A stretch of 64,000 nucleotides of DNA from Astropecten irregularis. Lineage: Eukaryota; Echinodermata; Asteroidea; Paxillosida; Astropectinidae. The notes below the pieces were generated by a model, which saw only the letters and a list, made by a program, of their open reading frames with translations, was not told the DNA's origin and did not search any database. Where the stretch lies: NCBI GenBank assembly GCA_963971285.1, contig OZ020247.1, positions 27,620,047 to 27,684,046 on the forward strand, read 5' to 3'. Shown piece by piece: positions 29,501 through 39,078 of the stretch (positions are counted from its first letter, which is position 1; every line of letters starts with the position of its first letter). Both the position numbers and the translations under genes were made by a program.

Positions 29501-32260
29501 ACACAAGTTTTATCATAAAAACAAGGCAGTGTATATTTTGTCGGTACCGGCAATCTTCCTGCAAAAGCTATTTTGCCGTTCCCATTGGCTAAAAGGTAGT
29601 ACTAGAACGTACCTCCGGCAAAATAACCTTTAGAGAAAGAAGGCCGGCATGGCCAACGAGAAGAATACCTGACGGTGCCGGCAAAATATACACATCCTAA
29701 AAACAATCAATTTTGTAAAATTAATAAATTGATACAAAATACAAAAACTAAATTAGTACTGGTAGACTATTTTACCTGGAAATGACTATTTTACTTGGAA
29801 ATGACTATTTTACTTGGAAATGACTATTTTACTTGGAATGACTAAATGAAAATAGTTTCTCAATCTATGTATATCTAGATTCTCACCCTTAAGGCGGTGT
29901 CCAGCAAACCTTGGGTAAGGTTGCTGCGTACACCTGCAAAGAAAAGTAAGAGAGAAAACAAACTTTACAACTTTACAATTGCTGTATGGATGGGCCTAGG
30001 CTAGGGCTACTTCTAGATTTAGAAGGCTACTCCGTGAGCCTTCTTGCACTCTTACTTTTCGGGGTGCCGTAACGCTATGGGTTTTGAAAACAACAATTGA
30101 TAGATGAAATTTTGGTGAAACATTGCAGCACTACCGCCACTCCTAGAACGTGAATTCCCATGAATTATTTTTTTTCCTGATCCTCATACATCCGTTATGC
30201 TTGTGCAGTCTCATTTTTGCAATTGACCCATAACTTTTCGAGAAAAAAAATTAATAATAATTATTATTAATTATTAATAAAATAACAAGTATTTTCTGTG
30301 TCACTCCGCTTGCCAAAATGTCGAAGTTTACCTGCTGCTTGAAGTTGTCTAGTTCGCATGCGCATTATTGGATCTACCATTTTTTGAAGGGGTGCAATTA
30401 ACTTGACTTCACTGGTTCCCTGGTTGATGCATGCATTGAAATGGCTCTTATGTGCATGGATACCAGTTGTTCAAGCTTTATTTTTTTTTGTTTATTGTGG
30501 CTGGCTCCTGCTTGCTGTGTGGTGTGCATGTGGCATGCATGATTTTCATGTCTTCTTCAATGTGCACACCCCTATACAAAAATGTTGTGGCCCATAGTAA
30601 AAAATTTATGAATGAACTCGAAAACAGAAATCTTTCCTCGAGTGGAGTGGCGCAGAGCATAACGGATGTATGAGGATCAAGAAAAAAAATGATTCAGGGG
30701 AATTCACGTTCTAGGAGTGGCGGTAGGTGCTGCAATGTTTCACCAAAATTTCATCTATCAATTGTTGTTTTCAAAACCCATAGCGTTACGGCACCCCGAA
30801 AAGTAAGAGTGCTAGAAGTAGAAGGCTCACGGAGTAGCCTTCTAAATCTAGAAGTTGGCTAGGGCTAATTAGTAATGTAATCATCTTGGCAAAACGAAAT
30901 TAACCAGTGAGGCTCTTATTCCTCCATGACCATGATTTAACTAATGTTAAACTTATGTTCTTCGTGTTGTACATGTACTTGCAAGTTGTAGCCTGTAAAG
31001 GTCGTAAGCACGTACACTACTCGGTAACTGATTGTGCACAATGTCAATGAGAATGACGAAGGTTTCAGGTCAACTCGGTCCGTAACCAACTCGGTCCGAG
31101 TCAACTCGGTCCGTGACCAACTCGGTCCGTAACTAACTCGGTCCATGCCCAACTCGGTCCGTAACCAACTCGGTCCGAGGCCAACTTGGTCCGTAACCAA
31201 CTCGGTCCGTGACCAACTCGGTCCGTGACCAACTCGGTCCCTATGGGAAAATGCACGCAAAAACGTCTGGTAATTTTGTTGCAGCAAAACGAGTACGTAG
31301 TCTCGCAAATTGCGTGAATTTAACTATTTATTTAGGTCTATTTATTTATTTATTCATTTATTATCTTAAAAACATTAAAAGAATGAAAAATACATTGGTC
31401 CATGGGCCTGACAAAAAGTAAAAAAAAAAAAGAAAAAAAAAAAAAAAAAACCTGTCATCAAAAGACGTGCCTTCCCAAACACCTGCCAATTATAAATCTT
31501 ATATTAAATTATGTTATATGTTTATACACAGATTAATTAAAACAAAGCTAAAAAATCAAAAACAAAAACACAAAACAATCATCATTATTATTCATTAATG
31601 GATTTATTAATTTTAAACATAAAAAGCACGTTTTCATAAGGCATTTTGACTTTGTGTATAATTTAATTAATATTTTAATTAAAATTGTATTGTGCCATTT
31701 TATCTAATAATTATGGTATCACCATAATTTATTTCTTCACGGTTTCAGCCACAAGCAAAACATATTATGTTATGATGACATTAAAAAACATTAATGCAAG
31801 TAAGTAGCCTACATGTTGTACACTGCTGCTGCAAACTGCATGGATTCTTGTTTGTGTACGTTTTCCCATAGGGACCGAGTTGGTCACGGACCGAGTTGGT
31901 TTCGGACCGAGTTGGTCACGGCCCGAGTTGGCCTCGGACCGAGTTGGCTTCGGACCGAGTTGGTCTCGGACCGAGTTGGTCACGGACCGAGTTGACTCGG
32001 ACCGAGTTGGTTACGGACCGAGTTGACTGGCACCCATGACGAATACTGAATAGCGCCACCACACCATCACGTTTGAAACTCGAATAAACTGCTCAAATAA
32101 AATCAAACCAAACATATATTTTCATGTGATTCGAGTGTTTTCTAATGCTCAATCATTACATAGAAATTCCTAAAATATCCATAACATTAACAACAGACAT
32201 TTTAAACGGAAATATACCTGCGAATGCGTTACACAATCGGTGCGTTATGAGAGCGGCCAT
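23557..32260 (-). CDS. TUFM: Mitochondrial elongation factor Tu
   Basis: GTPase that delivers aminoacyl-tRNA to the mitochondrial ribosome. Exons in transcript order: 32218-32260, 29887-29933, 29300-29468, 28397-28563, 27820-27924, 27540-27701, 26990-27122, 26470-26574, 25893-26044, 24113-24248, 23557-23696, giving 452 aa, about the human length. Visible GTPase motifs are GHVDHGKT (residues 71-78), RGITI in switch I, DCPGH, NKAD and GSAL. The C-terminus carries the usual domain 2/3 blocks ([28 protein letters not shown]). The first two exons encode a short basic leader lacking acids early on, consistent with a mitochondrial transit peptide. The end of exon 9 and its 5' splice site are repeated eight times in the following intron (see 25401-25935). 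Intron 1 carries two large fold-back structures. Confidence 0.96.
24301..24630. mobile_element. Fold-back MITE, AATTGTTGTGTTGCCCTC ends
   Basis: AGGCCTAAAAAAAAAATTGTT at the left is mirrored at 24606-24630; inner arms carry GACCGACCG. TUFM intron 10 side. Confidence 0.82.
24637..25229. mobile_element. Nested pair of MITEs
   Basis: The outer element has ends GGGCTTTACGAAAACTCGGC and CGTAAAGGGCCC (same superfamily look as 11301-11529). Inside it, 24815-25192 is a second fold-back element with ends AGGCCAAACAAAAAAAATTG and its complement, related to 24301-24630. Confidence 0.78.
25401..25935 (-). repeat. 69-bp minisatellite spanning a TUFM exon-intron junction
   Basis: Eight units on the minus strand. 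Each holds about 42 nt of exon-9 3' end (encoding [14 protein letters not shown]) and 27 nt of intron starting GTTAGTATGG. Donor-equivalent exon ends lie at 25893, 25824, 25755, 25686, 25617, 25559, 25490 and 25421. Spacing is 69 bp except for one 58-bp unit. The first five donors share one reading frame. The copies are nearly identical. Confidence 0.93.
26101..26425. mobile_element. SINE-like repeat, TUFM intron (copy 1)
   Basis: About 325 bp with a GGAGAAAAACC block and, in reverse sense, a box B-like GGTTCGATCCTGG near its end. Copy 2 at 28035-28374 in the same orientation. Confidence 0.7.
26711..26970. repeat. About 20-bp minisatellite in a TUFM intron
   Basis: About twelve imperfect copies of a unit like GGCAATGACCAGGGGCATCAA. 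Confidence 0.8.
28035..28374. mobile_element. SINE-like repeat, TUFM intron (copy 2)
   Basis: Colinear with 26101-26425 over the full length, moderately diverged. Confidence 0.7.
28671..28911. mobile_element. Compound hairpin element, TGGGAGACTTTTGAGAAC
   Basis: Two overlapping hairpins with GAAGACC(C/G)GTTCTC arms. A single compact copy (108 bp) lies at 32961-33068 in AIP intron 1. Confidence 0.8.
29767..29850. repeat. 20-bp tandem repeat in TUFM intron 2
   Basis: Four copies of a unit like ATGACTATTTTACTTGGAA, 53 bp upstream of an exon on the minus-strand gene's downstream side. Confidence 0.8.
30010..30854. mobile_element. 845-bp element with about 190-bp inverted repeats, TUFM intron 1
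   Basis: The arm 30010-30200 and its reverse complement 30656-30854 match almost throughout, including TCCGTGAGCCTTCT and CCGTAACGCTATGGG. The centre has no transposase frame. It looks like a non-autonomous DNA transposon with long terminal repeats. Confidence 0.85.
31071..32026. mobile_element. Fold-back element with tandem-array arms, TUFM intron 1
   Basis: The left arm (31071-31255) is about eleven head-to-tail 15-16-bp units (CAACTCGGTCCGTGAC-like). The right arm (31858-32026) is the same array inverted. Both arms continue inward into a matching non-repeated segment (CCCTATGGGAAAA on the left, its complement on the right). The 600-bp centre is AT-rich and codes for nothing visible. The structure resembles fold-back DNA transposons. 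Confidence 0.85.
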
Positions 32261-32624
32261 GCTTATTACTGCAGCGCAATAGAAAACGCATGCGTAATTG
32301 ATGCACATAAAACAGCCGTTGATTTTTACTAAATTTTCAGATAAAAGTCCCGTTTTGAGAGGTCTAGATTTGTTTTATGGTTTCAAATTAAACAAGTTGA
32401 TGCTATTAAGAATTTAGTTTTATTAAACCTGAGAGGAATAACAATAACAAGTATTTTGTTTATTGAAATGAGCAAAAATGCATAATTAATTAGGCTCATG
32501 GAAAACAGACTGCCACTTGAGGGCGCTAGACACTCGGGACATCTTGGAAATCATTGATTTTGCCCGAAAGTTCCACAAAAGAAGGTGTTCGGTTATCTTG
32601 TATTTTACACTATTTTCAGGAAAA
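32261..32624. promoter_or_regulatory. Bidirectional promoter region, TUFM / AIP
   Basis: 364 bp separate the start codons of the divergent genes TUFM and AIP. The stretch is AT-rich toward AIP and shows no TATA box I would trust. An open frame begins upstream at 32517 in the AIP frame, but the AIP start at 32625 (MERGLGVG) aligns best with the family N-terminus. Confidence 0.5.
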
Positions 32625-34985
32625 ATGGAAAGGGGACTTGGAGTTGGCCTTGGGCCTGATATAAACAAGAGCCTCATCCACCCAGGAAAGGGAGAATTAT
32701 CTGATTATCGAGATGGAACGAAGGTAAACATTGATTATCAAGGAGCAAGATGATGATGGGTAAATTTTGAAGATGGGGAGGAGTTCTTGACAGTATCTTA
32801 ATAAGCCTTATCGCAAATAACGCCTGGTTGATTTTGGACAATAGTCGAAAGGCACTGTGTGAAGGGAAAATGTACAAAATATGCCCCTTTTTCCTTCCCA
32901 TGGGGCCTTTCCACCATTGTCCAAAATCAACCAGGTGGTATTTGCGATAAGGCTTATGTTATGGGAGACTTTTGAGAACAGGTCTTCAAGTCAACAAATT
33001 GTGAGCATGCACGCGTTGTTTTGCACGTGCGCTGTTGACTTGAAGACCGGTTCTCAAAAGTCTCCCATTAACTTGTTGTGGAGCTGGAGGGGTGTACATT
33101 TGGTTTGTGTTGTTGATTTGGATGCGCTCAATTGCAGAATAGGCTACCCCGCCACTCACCTCTCCCTTATTGAAGCTGTGTACATGGTTGTTCTTGACCG
33201 CTCATAATTTGTGCACAGGGCTTTTCAGTGGCGGGTATTCTGCAATTAATCCCAATTTTGTCCTTTACAGTGCATGCAGTACCCCCTGTTTTTTTTATTT
33301 TGGTTTCAGATTTTTTTCTACTACAAAGTCACAAAGTGTAACGAGGAGATGACAGTGATGGATGACAACCGTTCTGAGAAGAAACCATTTGAACTCATCA
33401 CAGGAAAACAGTTCAAACTGGACGTCTGGGAGAAGTGTCTGAAGACAATGAGGGAAGGCGAGGTCGCAGAGTTCATCGTCATGCCCTCAGTAAGTCGAAT
33501 CTAAATGTATTTACTACTGACTTAGTTGTGATGATCGTAACCCTTGGTCTGACAAGGGGACTGGGACCTAAGGTCACAGGCCAGGTCCTTAGGTCCCAGT
33601 CACCATGTCAGACCAAGGGTTACGATCATCGCAACTACTACTGACTATGATTATCTGATAATGATGTTCCAACTAATCGTCATTCAAGTTAGACCTTTAA
33701 ACAGGGTAAACAGGGCTCGGAATACTCTCATACTTCAGGACTGAATTGTATGTCCATCTTTTGCAGGAACTGATTACATTTGCACCAGTCATGAAGAAGC
33801 TTCGTGATATTTCTAAAGGTAAAACTGATGATCATGAGGGTGGGCATTGCTGTGGCATGGCTCAGATGAATAAAGTCGGCTTGGGCTACCCTGACCTGGA
33901 TGCATACCTGAAGAAACCCGAACCCTTGAAGTTCACCTTTGAAGCTGTCCGTATCGAGGAGGAAGGCAAATACAAGAAAGAGGCATGGGCAATGAACGAC
34001 AATGAAAAGAAAGCTGCCCTCCCGATGCTACGCGAGGAAGGCAATCGACTGTACAATGCGAAGCAGTATGCTGCTGCTGCTGAGAAGTATGCAGAGGCAC
34101 TGGGGTGCCTTGAGAACTTACTACTTCATGAGCAGCCAAACAGCCCGGACTGGCTAAACATTGACACTATGAGAATACCATTCCTGCTGAATTTTGCTCA
34201 GTGTAAACTGATGCTGCAGGAGTACTATCAGGTGATTGAGCATACAACCACTGTGCTGACCAAGGATGAAAGTGAGTATATTGCACAATGTCTAAACTGT
34301 AGACTCTAGTTGTCCATTGCATAACCCATAGAGGGCGCTCTTTGTGACTTACTTGTTTTTTTATGGGGTTGCATGCATGTCCCTGTGCATGAATCTTGGG
34401 TTCATTAAAGCAGTGATGAATCATTATAAGCAACACTGTGGACATCCAAATTTGAAAAACAGAAAGAAATAATATTTTTCTTTTGGGCTGATTTTGATCC
34501 GTAAATCTGTGGCTTCATGCTTATCCAGTGCAGTCTTACAGTATGTAAATTGATTTTAATACAATGGAACACCACTATAACAAACATGCCGGGATGCACA
34601 GAAATTGTTTGTTAAATTGGTTGTTTGTTACAGTTAACAATGTGCAGCAGGCATTGTACATGTGTACACAAAAATTGGGAGCCAAGGATGATGTTGGCCA
34701 AATGTTTGGTATAGCGGCGTTCCACTGTGTCAGCAGATAATAACAGTTGAATCAATCTCTTTATGAACAGATAATGTGAAAGCCTTGTACCGTCGAGCAA
34801 AAGCCCATGCAGCATGTTGGGATTTCAGTGAGTCACGGAAGGACTTCAAGATAGCTCTGGAGCAAGATCCCTCGCTGTCTATAACCATTCGTAAAGAACT
34901 CCGTCTCCTGGATGAGGCTGAGAAGAAGAAAGATGAGGAGGATAAGATCAAGATGAAGACTGTGTTTGAGAGGCTCAGCGAGTAA
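32625..34985 (+). CDS. AIP: AH receptor-interacting protein (FKBP-like + TPR co-chaperone)
   Basis: Exons 32625-32723, 33310-33489, 33767-34271 and 34771-34985 join in phase to 332 aa (human AIP 330). The N-terminal FKBP-like domain (about residues 18-160) has the family pattern GKGELSDYRDGTK, DDNRSEKKPFELI and TMREGEVAEF. The linker HCCGMAQM matches the AIP/AIPL1 family exactly in type. Residues from about 175 form three TPR repeats (EEGNRLYNAKQY; FAQCKLMLQEYY; VKALYRRAKAHA), which in the family bind the C-terminal EEVD of HSP90. An acidic/basic helix ends the protein (EKKKDEEDKIKMK). AIP is cytosolic and stabilises client complexes such as the Ah receptor. AIPL1 is a vertebrate duplicate, so this single gene is pre-duplication AIP. 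Confidence 0.93.
32802..32956. mobile_element. Hairpin MITE, AIP intron 1
   Basis: ATAAGCCTTATCGCAAATAA is mirrored by TATTTGCGATAAGGCTTAT, with inner TTGATTTTGGACAAT arms. Confidence 0.85.
33524..33638. mobile_element. Hairpin MITE, AIP intron 2
   Basis: GTTGTGATGATCGTAACCC is mirrored by GGGTTACGATCATCGCAAC; the centre ACTGGGACCTAAGG also pairs. Remnants near 18250 and 47600. Confidence 0.85.
34560..34729. mobile_element. MITE, GTACAGTGGAAC ends (copy 2)
   Basis: Same family as 3921-4100 in inverted order of inner blocks; ends 41 bp before the AIP exon-4 acceptor. Confidence 0.75.
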
Positions 34986-35954
34986 ACATTCTAAAATTGT
35001 ATCATAGCTTCATTTTACTCTAAATATTACAAATCCTACAAACCCTAATTAGACAGACACAGGACTGAAAATCTCAGATATAAACTGTAATATCTAATTG
35101 GGCTGGATAGATCAATTATGTCACTCTGTTGTACTTCCAAGTCCTCAGAAGGTGCACTGCACTGTGTGGGAGAGCCCAGTGGTCGATTTCACAAAGATTT
35201 ACGATTCATCTTTTAGATGAGTTGTACATGTTTCCAAGGTAACTAGCATTGTGACATCACACTTTCAGCAATTAAGATTGATACGCATGTTGCGATCTGT
35301 CTTAGCCTTTTGTGAAATCAAGCCCAGGTATTGTAACATTTATGGTGCTTGATGGCCTAAATTGGTCAAAGTCCAAAGTATGTGCCATCATAGTCAAGGC
35401 GCCATAGCTTCACATGGGGCTTGATGGTCCACCTTGAACTTAGCCCAAGTCCTTGGTATGTGCCACATGCATGTAGATACTGTACACAACTGGCCAGGTT
35501 TGTATTGTTGTGCTAAACAAAATAACAATAATAATAACAGAACATTTATAATGCGCACAGTATCTGAAAAGTTCCATTCAAAGGTGCAGTCATGTTACAG
35601 CTCACAACTCTAAAGGAAATGCATGATGTAATTAATTAATTCATGAATTCATCTCCGGTTTTGTAAAAACTGTTTTAAGGTTTTTAATTTGTTTAATTCA
35701 TTTTTTTGTGCTGTTTGTTGTTCCTTTTCAATTTTGTTTGTAACTATTTCTTCTTCTTTGTTTTGTATTTTTGTTTGCCCTCATGTATGGATTTAAATAG
35801 AATAATAAAAATTAATATCAGACATCAGTAGCACTCTCTAGGAAATCAATTGAAAGAAAACAGTTTGATTCTTTACATTGTTCTTACATTTTAGTGCAAT
35901 ATATATATTTGAAATATACACCAAATTTCATGGTATTGATAAATACAAATCACC

Positions 35955-36187
35955 AGGGGCAAATTTCATAGAGCTGCTTAAGCACAAAAATTTGCTTAAG
36001 CACCAAAAACCTGTGCTAAATACAATCAGTAAGCCAGCCAAAACTTGTAAATGTTATGCTTAGCAAACAATGGCCGAATAAAAGTCAAAAGCAATAAACA
36101 TCTCATGAACATTTGCTTGGTAATCCTGTTTGATCAAGGAAGACTTTTCATGCTTAAGCCTATTATTTGCTCTATGAAATTGGCCCC
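35955..36187. mobile_element. Hairpin MITE, family GGGGCCAATTTCAT (copy 5)
   Basis: Ends GGGGCAAATTTCATAGAGCT / CTATGAAATTGGCCCC; centre like copies 1 and 2. Intergenic. Confidence 0.82.
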
Positions 36188-36865
36188 AGATTGTTTTGTG
36201 GTAATTGTCACATTTTGTCTGGCAACTGAATTTGTGCAGAAGAAGAAGAATCCCCAAATTGTGTTCTTCTTGAGTACATGAACTTGTTGGTCTTAACAGT
36301 TGTTTTTGAAATGGGGCTCTTGAGAATCAATAGAAGTTTGATTGCTGTAGGTCAGTAAATATTCCTCCACATTTTCACGAATTTTCTCAAACCAAGTTAC
36401 TTGTTCAATTCTGCACATTCTTTGTAAATGTTAGGCCTTAAAGTACCCGCCTTATTTTACCAAACTCCGTCCCTATTTGTCAGTTAAAACCATAAACCAA
36501 TAACTCATTTTAAATTGTAAGAATTTTACTTTCACTAATAGTTTATGACTTTTGCTTGTTTGAAATAACTATTGTTTTATTTGTATAAAGATTTACAAAG
36601 GTGCAGTATTCAATAGTAACATGTACGTCTCTTTGTGGAAGTTTGTGCTAAGTTTCTTTCATTGAGAAACACAGGTAAAACTGTTAACTTTATGGACGGG
36701 AAATAATTTCTTAAATAATTGTATTATTTTGATTTGATGTATTGTCACTATTGTGAAATATTAACATATAAAATTATGTTCAACATTTGAAAGTCTTCAC
36801 ATTTATGATTTTCATTTTCAGATAAGTTGATGGCTATAAAAATTCCATTTGAGGTGCACCACCAC

Positions 36866-37432
36866 TAGTCTGGTTCCCTGCCCAAAGATTCCCTGACGAC
36901 TCTTATTAAAAATCTTAGGTCAGGTATCGGCTACGGTTAAAAATAGAACATGACACAGCTGTCATGTCTGCGCAGGCGCGGAAGCTAGTTTTAGCGTTTA
37001 CCGAGAATCAATTTTAGCATTAATTTTTGCACTTTTGTAAGCACATGCAATTTTATCTGGACAGAATAAGAAATCAAAGGGTGGGAAAAAAACCATACAA
37101 CAAACTCCTCAAAAGTGCATAATAGGAAAAGTGCTCTGTTGTATGTGAACAATAATTATGCTCTATTGGGATAACTGTAGCCGGAATGTAACATATTTAC
37201 ATGACGTGTCTTTTCCTAAACTACGTGACCTCACGTGACCTGTCGGAAATAGCCGAAAATACGTTACTATCCGAAGTTGAACGAAAACGAGTTCGTAATG
37301 TTACGGATTTTTCCGTAAAAGGCCAAAACTTGGTCTTTTTGGTCACGTGACCCTCCAGTACACGTAGCCGATACCGGACCCTATATTTGACAGACAATAG
37401 TCTGGCGCTTTTTGGGTCCGGGAACCAGACTA
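36866..37432. mobile_element. 567-bp inverted-repeat element
   Basis: AGTCTGGTTCCCTG is mirrored by GGGAACCAGACT; inner arms share GGTATCGGCTACG-type sequence. Flanks CCACCACT and CACCACCACT may be a target-site duplication. Confidence 0.8.
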
Positions 37433-38520
37433 CACCACCACTTTACACTGGTGGTCCACCAGTGTAAAATGTACAGAGATTGTAAAAAACAATGCAGTCA
37501 AAAACTAGTTATGTGAATAATTGGTACAATTGAAACTTATTGTACCAATTCTTTAAAAACATGCCCATACCCAGAGTTCAAAGCATCTTTCCCCCCCCCC
37601 CACCCTCTCTTTGTTTTAGACTCCACCCCTTTTTTACCTACTGATCATATTAATAGTCCCCCCCCCCCATTTCCCCTGGTTCCACCCCTCCCCACACCTC
37701 TTGACCAACCCCTTGCAGAAAGGCTCTTGCCAGGCTACCTTTTACCACAGTGTATTCTAGACTAGCGCGTGAGGTTATTACCATTTTGCTTATCTTATTT
37801 TTTGAGCAACCCAATCAACTTGGTGTCCAAAGCATGCATCATCATGGAACTTTGAAATCATAACCACCAGACTGGTATGCCTATACATGTACATCATACA
37901 TGTAATAATGTCATTTGGTGTCAATGATGAATAAAGAGGATTTATAGCTTCCAGCTGTATGAATAATTTGGAGTGCTTTGTTTTAATCTTAAATATTAAA
38001 GGTTTTCGTCAAAATTCAGGTTCTAAAAGTTATCAGTTGATTCATACTCATAGAAGAGTTATTAGACTAGAGGAATGGGAATTCGAATAGGTTGAACCAG
38101 AACTAGGTCGCCGATTGGTAGTGGCGTTTACTACTTCCATTTGTCAATTTTTATCTCAACAAGCCTTTCTGCTGTGACTGTTTCAACAGATATTTTCTTA
38201 TAAACGCAACATACTATTTTCTCTAAAGATTATTGGAATAAATGCCCGAATTCTTTCACAGAAAAAAGTTCAGCATCTGAAATAAACGCAATGAGTGAAA
38301 CTTCCCCACAAAATTTGGCCAAATGTCGCTGGTACCGCGTCAGTGTAATGTACATGTACGTGTGTGGCATATGCGTGCGGAATTTTTGTAGGATAATTTC
38401 GTACTGTGCGGTGACGTCACAAGCCAAGGAACCAGCGACATCTTGCACCAGCATCGGAACTTCCAAAACCTTGCCAGTAAATCCGACGTTTTCTGCTCGA
38501 ATTAGTCTTGATTTGCCTCT

Positions 38521-39078
38521 AAGAATGGAAGTATCTGGAGGGAAGTATGTAGCAAGGGGTAGGTATGATTTATTTCTGCAGTAGTTTGATTAATTGTCGT
38601 TTGATGTGTGTGTTTTGCCCACTGGCTGTGGAGTTGTGCCGTCCACGCAATGCACCTTGCGTGTAGCCTATGCGTAATTAATTGTCAAGTACAAATTCCA
38701 ACCACACATTTTATATTATGAATAATATATTCCCATGATTCATTGCCGCCCTATTCTAAAGGTCGAAGGTCGTGGGTACGTTGAGACATGGCTAGTTCTT
38801 TGTCATCATTATCGGCCATTTCAATCAGTGCCGCTGCATCATTTTCAGATGAGGAGTCAACTCGCTGCCATTTTTGAGGCAGATGCAATCTCATTGTGTG
38901 TGATCTGATGCGGGGATTGTAGGGAATTGGACCATAGCTTTGTTCCCTTGTGGTCAGTCATTTTGGCCTTCTTCAGGCCAGATTCATTGTGTGTTCTGGA
39001 CAGTCTCATGTGGACAGGGTTGAGTGCAAAGTGCCAAAGTCCTTGGTAGTTGGTGGCCATTTTGCCCATTGCTAAACA
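38521..39078 (+). promoter_or_regulatory. Putative promoter / 5' leader region of the THAP gene
   Basis: A short ATG frame (38526-38559, MEVSGGKYVARG) ends at a possible donor and is preceded by a TGACGTCA-like site (CRE type) near 38411. It could be an untranslated or alternative first exon of the THAP gene, but I cannot show that it is spliced to it. The rest (38600-39078) shows nothing recognisable apart from the probable 5' UTR just before the THAP start codon. Confidence 0.3.

Larger units (their letters stand above)
34986..38520. other. Intergenic region downstream of AIP, mostly repeats
   Basis: The AIP 3' UTR probably ends before about 35820, where an AATAAAA signal occurs (near 35803). 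Other contents are hairpin elements at 35178-35325 and 35955-36187, a 567-bp inverted-repeat element at 36866-37432, and cytosine homopolymer runs near 37591 and 37661. I see no conserved coding sequence. Confidence 0.55.

Noticed and set aside
31071-31255. CRISPR-like short regular repeats
   Set aside because: The units are head-to-tail without unique spacers, mirrored in inverted orientation at 31858-32026, and lie in an animal intron.
38230-38584. Two opposing open frames as a gene upstream of the THAP gene
   Set aside because: Neither shows a known domain, and they overlap each other. At most the plus strand holds a short leader exon.
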